DNA from: Takifugu bimaculatus
Lineage: Eukaryota; Chordata; Actinopteri; Tetraodontiformes; Tetraodontidae
Assembly: GCA_004026145.2 (NCBI GenBank)
Contig: CP034991.1
Coordinates: 8,045,992-8,109,991 of the forward strand
DNA length: 64,000 bases
Direction of reading: 5' to 3'
The position numbers and the translations under genes are program-made. The notes under the pieces were generated by a model. The model saw only the letters and a list, made by a program, of their open reading frames with translations, had not been told where the DNA came from and made no database searches. Of this stretch, positions 1-12,700 are shown in pieces. The stretch's first letter is position 1, and the number at the start of each line of letters is the position of its first letter.

Positions 1-421
1 AGATTAGGCTGAATTATATAACCTTTACTCCCTCCTACCCTCATCCTTTCAACATTCTGGTGCCATGTCTGTACTGACTCATCTCTCCATTGTCTCCATG
101 TCACCGACAATCCCAAACTTCAAGAGCAATCTCTCGTTTGCTCATTCTCATTCGGCCCCTCTTATCCACTTCATTCAGTTCCCATCCGTGAACGTTACGA
201 CATTAATTTGCTTCAGTCAAGCAATGACAGCCTCTGTATTACGGAGCAACAAGGCAGCATATACGGGTAAGAAGAATGGCCCGTGTTTGTGCACGTGTGG
301 GTGAGGAGTCGGGTTGAGACATGAAGGTGACAAAACTCGTCAGAGCGCGGCGCCGAGCTCCGCACTTCACCCTTATTAGACCTGTGTCCTTGGCAGATGC
401 AGAGCTTGCCCTTTCTTAGAG

Positions 422-488
<67 letters not shown>

Positions 489-1307
489 ACAATGGCAGTG
501 ATTTAGATTAGATTGGGTGTAGGTGTGGAGACAAGGTGCAGGAGTCCCATGGCTGGCAGGGTGACAGCTGAGAATGGAGAACAGGGAACAGCCTGAAGTG
601 CTGCCATCTAATATGTGTCACATACCTGCATAAATATTTATGCCCACTGTAGATCAGAACAGGGGAGGGGGGGGGGAAGAGAAGGATGAGAGCAGAGAGG
701 TGGACTTGGGTGAAAACTCCCAAACATGGCGGCCCGAAACATCTAAGCTAGCAAATGTAGCATTTTTTGGGAGGGGTTCAGAAGTTACTCTTAATTAAGC
801 CCCTTTCTATAATATCTATTTATAGGTTCTTATGTAGAAGACCGGCATTGAATTTAGAATTTTCTATGTTATTGGGGGGTAGTATCCACATACATACATG
901 CACCTCACATGCCTGAAGAGCTCTTTCCACACGTTCACTTTAGAGCCTCCAATCTTTGAGCCACTTCCAAACACCTGAGAGCAGTCAAACGTTTTGCTCT
1001 TCAACACATTTTAAGCATCAAAAGGGAAATTTCCCAACATCCCAACATTTTAGTGAAGCACAGTAATGGAGCAGCACACTCCTTCATCTTCCCTAAAGGT
1101 TGGTTCTCAGGGGCTCCGTGGAGGTGGTTCCTTACTGTTGGTTGTAATCCTAAACATGAATATAGCGAAACACAAATATATTTCAAACCGATACTTAGAA
1201 ACACAACTGAAGTTAGTGTGTCCCAGCATCAGCGGTGAAACCTGAAGACCCGGAGCCTTTGTCACCAAACCACGGAACAGGTGTAACAAGTGAATGGGCG
1301 GGTTTAC
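1..1307 (-). other. Region 3' of exon 20, copy A
   Basis: Holds a (GT)n tract at 424-484 and AT-rich non-coding DNA. One possible terminal exon starts after a tttag acceptor near 1155 and would add about 15 residues before a TGA at about 1107-1109. It is in the correct phase in both copies but has no recognised conservation. No clear polyadenylation site was assigned. Confidence 0.6.
424..484. repeat. (GT)n microsatellite, copy A
   Basis: About 30 dinucleotide units. The copy-B counterpart at 48579-48638 is nearly the same length. Confidence 0.98.
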
Positions 1308-1402
1308 CTGTTGGCGAGCAGAGTTCTGAAGGTGACCTGACTGGTGCCCCGATATGCTGGCAGCAGCCTCGACCAGTCCCAGGCCCATTCGACCACGGCG
1401 CT
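1308..1402 (-). CDS. KIAA0825: KIAA0825 copy A exon 20 (last exon identified)
   Basis: 95 bp, 31 codons plus two bases. The acceptor is catcaacag and the donor gtaaac. It encodes SAVVEWAWDWSRLLPAYRGT and SQVTFRTLLAN. The W.WDW..LLP.Y......F..LLA signature is typical of the C-terminal part of KIAA0825. It ends in phase 2, so at least a short terminal exon follows. Candidates are discussed in the findings; none is certain. Confidence 0.9.
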
Positions 1403-3368
1403 CTGTTGATGTATGAGGACAGCGCATTGTTAGTTATTAATCAGGGTTAATATCATCAGTGCATTACTGCTCCAGCTGGGACCCGCTAACAAAAGATGAG
1501 GGGGGTCCCCAGCACAGGCTAGCAACACCAGGTGATCAATCATGTCCGCACAAGAAGCTTTTTACTCCAATAAGACAGCAATTAATTTATAAATCCATTT
1601 GGGGGGATGTAGCCATAATTTATAGAAAGATAAATCAATTTTGGGAGGGAGTCGTTACTCTTCTGACTACACTGTTTTCTTTTGTTTTTTTTAAACCCTC
1701 TTTAATGGCACCATGCCCCCCCCCCCCAGGTCTCTCCCTCTGTTTTCTTAGAAACTCAAACTCACGTGATACGATTGGTGGAGCAAATAAAAATCAGATT
1801 GTTTTGATTGCCAAAATGTCACTCTTATCTTCAGGCTTAGTTTTATTGACAAAAAGGGGGGAGCGCCGCTCTGCCCCCACCCCCGCACCATCCGTGCAGG
1901 TGATGGATGGAGGCAGCTCCGTCCTCCTTCCTCCACTGTATGTGACAAACAACAGGAGCAGCTAAAGCAGAGAAGCAGTTTAATCATTCCCCTAACAGGG
2001 GGTTTCTATGCAAAGCTGTGGAGCCTCGCGTGGTCAGACGAACACAAGTCACAGGAGTAAAGTGTCTAACGATGGCGACGACCATGGCGACGACCATGGC
2101 GACGACCATGGCGACGACCATGGCGACGACCATGGCGACGGCGACGGCGACAATGCGTTACACAGCATCGCAAAAAAATGTACAAAATATAAACACATTC
2201 AATCCTCTTTTTAAAATAAAGGATACGACAGTTTGGAGGATTTTTTCCTGCTCGTGTTGATTGTTTTGTGTGATATCAGTGGAATTTCCCTTGATAGAAG
2301 AAGGGAAATGAGGGGAAAGATGATAAAAAAAACTCCCCCTTTATTGAGGAGAAAGTGAAATTTTATTGAGAATGTGGCGTCCCTCCTGGGGATGAGATTG
2401 GGGTAAAAGGGGCATGGTTCAACGTTCCAAAGAATGTGCTCCCTCCTTTAACATTACACACTTCCATGAAAGAAAACGAGCCTCTCATCATTCCACCCGA
2501 TTTTTCTGCGTGCTGCCGCCGAGCTCCTGCCTGGAACAGCGACCTATAGAGAATAGGAACGCTGAGCCCTAGAAAGACCTGATAACTTCACAGTCTGCCA
2601 CACTAACCAGAGATTCAAACGGTGTCTAACCTTCATTTTTTTCAAGCTTCTGGCCTTGGAAGAAAGTTTAAAAACACGCACCTCCCTGCACATCATCACC
2701 CCCACACGGGTGAAGAGCTCACCACGGGGAAAAGCTGCATGAACTTTTACAATATCAACACTTTCATCCGTTTCTAGACAGGAATAATTGCCATTTAATA
2801 ACAACAAATGAAAAACCTGATGGAGCCTCTTCTTTCCAATGTGGTCAAATTGCTGCAGCGGGTTGAAGCGGTTCAGGTCCACGTTACTGTCAGAGCCAAC
2901 ATCGAAGTTCACAGACTGAGGAGGAAACGCGGACGAGCTTGAGCTTCCCTGTAGTTTAAGCACCATCAATTCCTGAGTCGTACAGGAGAGAGAGAAGGAG
3001 AAGCAGAAGAGACGGGAGACACCTGAATAAGTAACAGAAATATAGAAAAGGTTTCTCAGAGGCCCAAGACCTCCCGCCATCTGTGACACATTATTATCAG
3101 CATCCTTTGTTGTTTGCATCCGTGGTGATGATAAAGAATTGCTGAGTTTGTTTAACACTGTGACCCCGTCCAGCTAGTCCAACAATAGCAAAGACTAATT
3201 AGCTTCACACTGGCGAAGCCTTAAAAATGAACCTTAACGAACCCTCGTCAATTGGAAAACACAGACCGGGAAGAGAGTTTCCGGATCAGCAGAGTTTTTT
3301 TATACTTTTCCTTCTTCAACCTTTATCATAGCGTTGGTAGGGGCGTCCATGTGTGTGTGTGTGTGTGT

Positions 3369-3403
<35 letters not shown>

Positions 3404-6400
3404 CATCATGTGTGGGCACCCTGGTGTGATTATAGTATCTTCTCATCCGTCAGCTTGACGTGGCCTCCAAACCTAATATCCAGGAGCTCAGTGTGTCAGT
3501 AACCTGCGTGTTTTCGCCCTCAACCTTGGATGTTGTGAAGCACTGAAGCTGCCGTGAGGTCACCTCGGACACAGGTGACTCACTCACACTCTTTGAAAAC
3601 TTCCCTTTCATCACGTACATCTGTGAAGCAGATGGCTTGGAGGTCATTTTTTACTTGCAACAAATTATGTGCACTAAAAGTAAATGTCACAATTGTGTTT
3701 ATGTATTTTTATCAGTTTATCTTGTGATAATTACATTTTCAAAGCCACGCATTCGATTCTTTCATCAACAAAGTCCACTGGGAAGAATCCAGCCTGCCAT
3801 TATCACTGGATGTTGCACATTTTCGTCCCTTTCAATGACGTTTCAGACCACGAATGCATCACGGCTACATGTTTCAGAAGCCCTTTCATTCACTTTAGGA
3901 GCCTCTCAAAAGGTTTTTAATCAGAGGTTTCGAATCAAAACATAACCATAAGTCTGATCAATGCCAAAGGAAAATGTCTTTCAGCTCTCTCGATCCCATT
4001 TTTGAAGATCTTTTACTCCAGAGTGTCTTTTTTTTCAGATAATGATGCTTCTAAGACAGCCTGAAGAGATCCATGGTGACTGTGACTGCTTTATGCTATG
4101 ATGTGTCTCTTACACGTTTAGCACAGAAAATGGCGCTAGATTAAGGTCACCTGACTGCGTACAATCAGAACAAGCAGCCCGCCTCCCTCCTGTCTCCACC
4201 CCCCCATCATGAACAGCCTGCGGCCTCAGGCCAGCAGCCACCTAATTGCTGGGGAGTGGGAGTGCTTCCTTACCTCATTGCCTTGGATGATGTGATAGAT
4301 CTGCCTCAGGTAGTCACTGCCACCTGCTTGGTGGCAGACCTCCAGCAGCACCAGCCCTATTTTCTGCTCAGTCAGTTCAGCTACAGTGACTCCGTTTTCC
4401 CCTCCTCGCTGAAATTCACTGGGAAGAAAACGAGGGGGAGAGGGAAGAGATGGGGATTGGACAGGATGTGAGGGAAAGAGAAGGAGGAACGATCCACGCG
4501 GTCCGCTCAGGCCAAGGGAGGTGTTTTACCTGGGACAGCATCACCACTCATGAGATAAACATAATGATTCTCCCTGAACGATATCGGTAATGTTAAATCT
4601 TATGGATGAATAATAACGGAGAAAATACGATTTAAAAAATGGTGTGTGTGTGTGTGTGTGCTCTGCTAAAGGTGTAACTATGTGTCAAGGTCTTCAAGCG
4701 AGTACAGTCGTCCAACCCCAGCTGACACCTGCATCATTTTCCTGCCCTCCAAGTATGGATGGCTATCGCACAACCGTCCATCAACCCTTCTCCTTCACAT
4801 CCACTTCCTGTCATTGTTCTCTCTCTCTTTCTCATCCTCTTTGTAATTATAAGGTGGCAGAAGCAGTGTCGCCTGTCAGCCAGCGATTGGCTGCTTGACA
4901 TTGAGAGTCGCAGAGGAAGAGGGTCCCCTCTTCCACGGAGGTTCTCTCGTCCTCGTGGCTGGTGGGCCCGACGGCGGCGTTGTCAACGGTGGTGGCTGTG
5001 CACCCGTGTCAGCACCTGAGCTGTATCCTTTCCTGTCCATCACTGTGCAGGTGAAGCAGATGATTGGATTCAGTCAGTGAGGTGATTAATGAGAGCCCCT
5101 CCGGATTTGGGACAGCCTATCAATCATGTCATTAGGGCCAATGTGCCCTGAAAGAGGCAGACCTCCGCCAAGGAATAACTGCATTCATCTTCATCTGTGT
5201 ATGCATCCCGTCAGCCCAGCCAGGGTCACCATGATGGAGAACAATAATCTTCTCCTCTACAAATTACTTTGCAAAGACAAGGTGGGCGGCGTGAGGAGGG
5301 GGATAACAGTTGGGAGAGGAAGGAAAGAGAGCGGGATGAGGGAACCACAGTGGGAGGGCTCAGTGGGGGCAAATGCTCTCCTGTGAGGGCTGTAACCCCC
5401 CCTTTGTGTGGACCTGATGCCAATGAGTGCTGTGCCATTTTCATTTAGATTTTATTTTCTTTTTTGAGTTATGGCTTCCCCCGCCCGTCCCCCTCACGCT
5501 GTATTCTGATTGTTTACAAGCCGGGCGTCACTTCCCTGTGAAGGTTAGTTTAATGAATAGTAATGATCCCAGTGAGCGGCTTCGACAGGTGATACATAAT
5601 CACTCTTCTTCCACTTTTTCCCCTTCTGCCGTCACGTCTTCTTTTCATCCCCTTCCTGCAACTCAACTCGACATCAGTTCTTATAAAAGGCCATAATTCA
5701 CTTAGCTGTTCTTTTTTTAATTGTGGATGTTAAGTTGAAGTGCTGGATCGCCTTTTAATGAGGATGGATGCCTCCGGGGTATTTTCTAAGATGAGCGAGC
5801 AGAGGCGTTGTTTCTGGGAATGAGCTCCACAAGCCTGAGCCAGAGGTCACAGGTCAGCCCAAAGTGAGGGCAGGTTTTCCCATCACTCCACTCAGTCAGA
5901 CGCCGTGTCCATCATTTACCACCACAAACACATCTGAGCTCCATTGATCTTCCTCCAGTGAAAAATGCTCCGAATGCAACAATGCATCAGCATCGCTCAA
6001 TTAAAAAGTAAATCTAAGCGGTATTCTTTTACATTGTTTTATTCGGTTTCTATATTGAATTTGATTCAGCTGAAGACACCATCCGTCACTCTGATCACTC
6101 TGAACCTCTTCCTGGATCAGACCCACGAGCCCTCAACCTCTGTCTCGCCATTGATCGATGACTAAAACGCTATTGAAACACAAACAAATGGTCTGGATTT
6201 TCTGACATTGTGGTATCGCAGGAACCTTCCCAGTGACCTCCGGCCAAACCTCTGAAGGTGGCCACCTCACCTGTGTGCACGGAGCTGCCGAGCCTTCTGC
6301 AGCTGGCTGTTTATCCACTTGGGTCTTTGCTCCTCCAGGGCCTGCAGCACTTTGTGCATTGCTGGTTTGGGAACGCCCTGACGGAGGAACGACGCAGCGG

Positions 6401-9400
6401 TCGGTCAAATGATGCTTAAACATCAAGGCTACACTGCATTTCATCTTGTTTGAGCAGGAACTTCAGGTCAGACCTTCTGTTGAATGCCAATAATAAACTG
6501 CAGACACTCAGCCAGCAGGGACAGGGGCTCCTTGGCCCCTCGCTCCAGGGTCAGACCGCTGATCTGTTCCAGTGCTTCCAGGTCTTCAAGGCTCTGGATA
6601 AGAGATCCCATCAGGACCCAAAGCGGCAGCCCCACCAAGCGCAGGTGTCGAGAATGCTGGGCGTGTTTCTTCTCTGCTTCTTTGAAGAGGTAGTGGAGAG
6701 GAAGAGGCACGGATGCTACGAGCGAGGGCAGGTTGGAAAAAACCAAGGACAAGGTCTGAACCGTTAAGCGTATGACAGCTGCAGAGAAGGAGAAGACAGA
6801 AGGGAAGAGAAAGACAGTGGGTTTATTAGGAAACAGATGTGTTGTTCATTTTAAAGCACACTCACGGTTACTGTCAGCCTCCTTTCGCTCCGCGTCCAGG
6901 GGGGGGTAGTTCCACTCACTGGGGAGTTTCACCTGAATACTCTCCGGTACGGGGCACCTGACCAGGGCACCGCTGTGTTCTTTCTTGGCCTGCCAAATGG
7001 TGACCATTGACACCAGGTGGGTCAGGAGTCTTGTGGTAGACCTTGTGACCACCTCCCTGACACAGCTGATGAGAACCGGAACGCTGTGCGTTGGCTCTAG
7101 GAAAAACAGACCGGGAATGCTGGAGGAGTTTTGGATGTGCAAAACTTCATCACTTCAACAACTGAGGAACGTTTAACTCGACCAATCTGAATCTAAATGT
7201 AAGGCTGTTTAAATCTTACTGAAATGGAGCATCGACCACCTAAACAGTAAATATATTTATATTAAAAATGTAGAATAGAGGAAGAATTGTCCAAACACTC
7301 GGAAGAAACCTGGAATTCTTGAGTAAATCCCACTGATGTCGTTTCATCAGCAGTTAAGAGTTGTTGTGATTTTTAAAAGGAGGCCTGAGAAGAAGATAAT
7401 TCTATTTTCTCAAACAACGTGAGTAAAGAGTAAATTTAGATATCGCTATCCCCTCCTGATCTGAACCAAATGGCCCGACCGTCTCCTGCTGGCCCTTTTA
7501 TATCCCACTAGCACTGCAGCATTGGTACATTATGAAGCTGTATTCCATCCATAAATGTCCTATCGTGCTTACTGTAAAACAAAAAGCTACAGCAGAAAGA
7601 TTTAGTACGGCAGCAGTTCTGGCAGTTCTGAAGGCTCCGGGGGCTCTTAACGAACGTGTGACCTCAGACCTGTAGAAAAAGAGGCCAGCGGAACTGAAAG
7701 TGATCCAGCTTTTCTTTGGAGAAACACTCTTTGCCAGGTGAAACTCAGACTAATTTTTCAAAGTCGCTTGTGCCTCAGACATTTCACCGCCTGTTACGGA
7801 GCTGACTGGTATTGATTGGAAGCAACCTCCTACCGTGTGATGAAACCTCAGCGTAAGTAGAGAAATAGTGAATCAATGCAATCTGGGAATGGTAACTCAA
7901 AAGCACCAAGACTAAAGACAAAGTGGAAAAATCACTGTCCAAAAGTACTTGACATCGGCTTCTTTACCTGCCAGTGTGTGCAGCTGCTCCCATATTTGGG
8001 CCTGTTCCAGGTACGGTTGGAGGACAAGGGTCAAGGCCTGAGGGACACTGGCCATGCAGCTGAACACGTTGAACAATGCAACGACAAAGGCATCTGCAGC
8101 CTTGCGGCTCTCCGCAGACATTTCTGAGCAGTTCTCCAGACACAGATCTGAAAAATGGCATCAGCCGCCATCAGGGAACAACATAAATACAACTGTGTGC
8201 GTTAAAAAGGACAAATGCAGACAAATTTAAACAAATTGGCACACGCCACATCCAAAGATCTGCTGACACATTCAGTAAAAGATCAATATGTTCTTTCTGA
8301 AACTATGAAGTAAACCATATGAAAAGACTACTATTCAATATTTTCTTTTTTTAAATGTTTGTGTAAAATGTAAAGTATGTCAAGGCTGCCCAGGTTGACA
8401 CACGTTAACAGAAAGGGTGAACAAAAGCCACTGTGGAATGGGATGGTAAGAAAAGCCCACATCTGTGTTGGATGAAAAAAAAAAGAACATAGACCGGAGG
8501 GAAAAAAGAAAAAGAAACAGATTTCAAAGTCCCCACAGCACATGGAGACAGGAAGTGAAAAGGAAGAGGTTTTGACAGGGTGTCCTTGTGGGGTTTTGCT
8601 GTCTGAGTGTGGGGCTGAAGATAGAGGTGTGTGTTCGTGTGGAGGTTATATGGATGTCTGTACAGCATACGCGTTCCGTGGGCTTACAAGCGCGCGTGTG
8701 TTGGGTTGACAGGGGTTGCTGAGCAAAGGCCCAGGGCTCCAGGGGTGGCAGACATCCAGCGGTCTGTCAGTCTGCTGGCTGGAAGATGACAGCTATCTGA
8801 ATAGAATCTTCGCAACACAATAGTCAGTGAGGACGTGTTGTGATAGATGGCAAAAAAATGCCAAGGTCCAAATTAGCCACTGTTTTTCAGGGCCAGAGAT
8901 TTCTGCTGCCTCGGGAGGACGGGAGTAGAGCGACCAATCACCAAACCGACGAGAAGTAATTGAATTTATTCCTCCGCTTCCGTCCCTGCGTCTTCATTTA
9001 CAGTAACTGTGATGCAGACACTCGAAACTGGCCAGCCAGCATGACCTGCTATCAGTCTATTAGGCAGCATTATGTGGGTTATGTTGGCATCTTGTTCTCT
9101 GCCTGTCTGGTAATTGCTCCTTAAGGAGAGACTGTTCTGGATATCGCCGCCGCGGCTTCAACAGTCCAAGGGAACGGGACTGAGTAACATTAATTTCCAC
9201 TTGAGGTGCTGGAGACCGTGGCAGGTTAACTAGGTTCCTTTTAATAATGATCCCATTATGGAGCCGCAGACGACTTCAGAGAAACAGATGACAGTGCACT
9301 GGCACATCTCTGCGGAGTTTCCACTGCTGCTGCAGCCCATAATGTTTCCAATGTGTTTGTCTTTCCATGATGATTTCTCTCCTTTTCTCTTTTCTGCTCC

Positions 9401-9702
9401 TTCTTTCCCCCCTTTGTCTCTGGCTTTAAGCTTATCCAACCTTGACACATATTTGCCAATACATACACCTGTTTATCTTCCGGACAACCAGCGCAGCGGT
9501 CACGAGGGCCCTCCCTGCAAACCTCTGTAATGGGGAGCAGACATGCCCATGATAATGGAAAGAATGTGTGTGTGTGTGTGTGTGTGTGTCTTTATTTTCC
9601 TATCTATGTGGGGTCCCTGCCAAGAGCTTTAGCCATCCAAAAAAGGTTGAGGTTGGATCAAGGTTAAAATTAGGAAGGAATAAGAATTTGGGTTTTTTTC
9701 AA

Positions 9703-9774
<72 letters not shown>

Positions 9775-12700
9775 GAGGTATGTCTGCACGCCAAAGAGGA
9801 AGACACAGATAAATGTGCGTACGTTCTCAGAAAACTTTTTTATTTCGTTTACTGGGTCGTTATCGGTTACGTCAATGTGCGCCATGCAACAAGGAAGTGC
9901 TTATGACAAACATTCAGTCAAGTTGCCCCTTCTCTCTCCGTGCTTCCTGGTTAATTAGCCCATCGCCATGATAACACGCAAGCGTCAGCGCTTCCAGCAT
10001 TGATTTACGGCGGCGTGGAGGGAGATGCATTGCAGAGCCCCGGAGAACGACTCCGACCAAAGGAGAGAGAGTTGTTATTAATGAGGTTGCTATAATGTGA
10101 ATTAATGTGCAAGTGCACAACAGTCTTTAAAGGTTAGAGCATTGCCGTTGTGGAGGAAGAAGAAGTGGGGGGAGAAAAATGCTGTAAAGGTCAGCGCGCG
10201 TGCGCCGGCTCAGCCTGTTGAGTGTTTATTACACTCTTCATTGATTTAGCCATGATGGTGACCAGGTGAAAATAATGATGGAGGCAAAGATGCTGATGAT
10301 CAGTTCATAAATGAAGGAAGCTCATCTAAACTGCGAAGAGAGACTTGATTTGGACGTGTCCAGCAAAAACGTCCCCCAACCTCGCGTTTTTCAAGTCAAA
10401 ATTTAAAAAAAGATACTTTCATTCTTCCTCAGACAGACACACATGTGCTCATGACAGTTGACTTACAGGAGCTTTCTAGGAGGGTTCTGGGCAGGTGACA
10501 GTCTCTGTGCAGCAGCAATCGCACTAGCAACCTGGGATTGAGGCCGGGGTCAGAGGTCAGCAGCCTCAGCTGACATACAGAGGCGGTGTGGCCCACAAGG
10601 CCATCTCTGAGAGGAGAAGGAAGAAAAACAATGTTGACAGTTCTGCAGTGTCAGGTGAGCACACAGATAGCGGCCCATTTAGTGAGAGATGACGGGGGGG
10701 GGGGGCTGAAAGACTGTAATCACCCTTGTCTTGGATGACAACCTGCATGAAAATAGTGTTTAGACCACAAAAGGAACTTCCTTCCTGGGTCCATCACTCC
10801 TGTTAGCAGCTTAGTTTGCAGATGCCCACACTTACTTCTGGCCTGCACCAGGCAGGAATTAGCTCTAATCTTTGCCAGCTAAGACTAAATTAATAATTGG
10901 TAGTCAGCCAAATACATGAATATACAGCAGTAACCCCCCTCACCCCCACCCTTGCATCTTTTGTATAACCAAGAGGCTGCAGCCAGCTGTGGGTAATGAG
11001 CCGTATCCTCGTGCGCGCGCTTGCGTGTGCGTGTTTATGCATGTTTAGAGCTAATGCTTGTGGTTACATATGTGTGTGAGTGCAAGAGCAGGCTGACATG
11101 TGTGTGCCTGCATATTTACTTACTTTATACATCTCAATAAAAACTAATGAAATGAATTGACAAAGTTAATCTGAGGAGCAGGGGGGGGCAGCGGGGGCGC
11201 CTGCCCAGAAACTAAGCATGCTATTGGAGGCAGAGAGCTAGAGCAGGGTGCACCCTGCTGTTTGACAGAAGAAACCGTTGCCTCAAACTGACAGAGCAAT
11301 TTATGATGTCACTGGTAGCGCAAATCCGGCAGAAATCCTCTTTTAACTGCTCTGATAAATCTATCTCGCCACGGCCCGGGGTCAGCTTACACAACCAAAA
11401 TACACACACACACACATACAAAGACGGTGTGATGGGAGGGAATGACGGACAAGGCCAGAAAATACAATCTCAGATGCATTTTTATATTGTGTAATGTCTG
11501 CTGATTCTTATTTTTACTTTATGTAACAACCATAAGAATTGGGTTTCTGTTAACGGACTGCGGAGAGACCTTGACACCGCAGCTGGATCTTGGAAGAAAA
11601 CCTGTGGATCTGGCCTCAGGCCACTAGTCGGGCCTCTGGAACGCCGGCACGCACGCAGGAGGTGGGAGCGAAGAAATAAAGAAATCATAAAGAGAAACTA
11701 AACTCAGCTCTCGGCACAAGAAAGGGAGGGTTTGATTTGTGCTCCATCATCGCACGGTGACATCACCTCTGGCAGCGAGGGAAATGGAACGGGAGGGGGG
11801 CGGAGTCAAGTGTGATGCAGCGCGGGCTGATTGACTGCACCGCGAAAGGTCACGACAGTAACCGGACACACATGGCCACATCGGCGGGAACACACGCCAC
11901 GGCCTTCCTCGGTGAGCGAGGAAAAGAAAATCCCAAGTCAACAGAAACAAACTCCTCAGCAGCAACGGCGCTTTTTTATTGCTCTATTTCTCAACTTGCA
12001 TCTGTGTTTTATTAACACTTGACGTCCTGACCCACGTAATGTTACATAAACACATGTATAGCACATATGGTTCTCTATACGGTGGGTGTCTTGAGATGCA
12101 TTATGGGCTATGTTGTTTGTCTTTAACGTACCGTATGAAGAGGTCAGGGCTGATGGCGGGCAGCCAGTGGACACTGGGCCGGTCGTGCTCTCGTGCACGA
12201 GACTCCTTCATAAGATCAGTCACAAACGTCCTGAAGAAAACAGAACACACACAGTAGATTTTACAAAATATTCCAAATCAAACTCACAGGAAGGAATCGA
12301 TGTGTTGTTTCTTTCCACACATCGGGAGGAAAAGGCGAGGCAGGAATACCACCTGGACAGGTTTTTGGCTTTTTACACATGGAATTTTGATAGAAATACA
12401 TCTTGAGACGTCAATAACGTCTGTCTGTACGAACCTATAGAGGAGCGAGAGAGGTGCTGTAACGATGATGAGGACAGTGAGAAGTTCCTCACAGAGGCTG
12501 TGGATGCGACGCGGCCAGTCTGATCCCCCAGGTACGGTAGTGATGGCTGAAGGAGGACAGGAAGGGACCAACTCCTCGGGATTTTCACACACACTCCACA
12601 TCAGATGCTCCGCAAACAGCAATATCGCTGTGATGTCACACCTAAGACAACATGTGAAGAAACAGCGCGGGATAAACGTGGGTGAGAGCCGACGAGATGG

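Larger units (their letters stand above)
8148..10466 (-). other. Intron 13 of KIAA0825 copy A
   Basis: Non-coding. Holds a (TG)n at 9565-9589 and a long (GA)n at 9705-9777. Between 8930-9250 and 9950-10330 there is non-repetitive sequence with several ATTA/TAAT cores, possible regulatory DNA. Confidence 0.75.

Noticed and set aside
1459..1965. 168-codon plus-strand open frame (175 codons in copy B)
   Set aside because: Runs through a poly-C tract that changes length between copies, and no similarity or splice support.
9568..9906. Arg-Glu repeat protein
   Set aside because: Produced by the (GA)n microsatellite; length and frame differ between copies.
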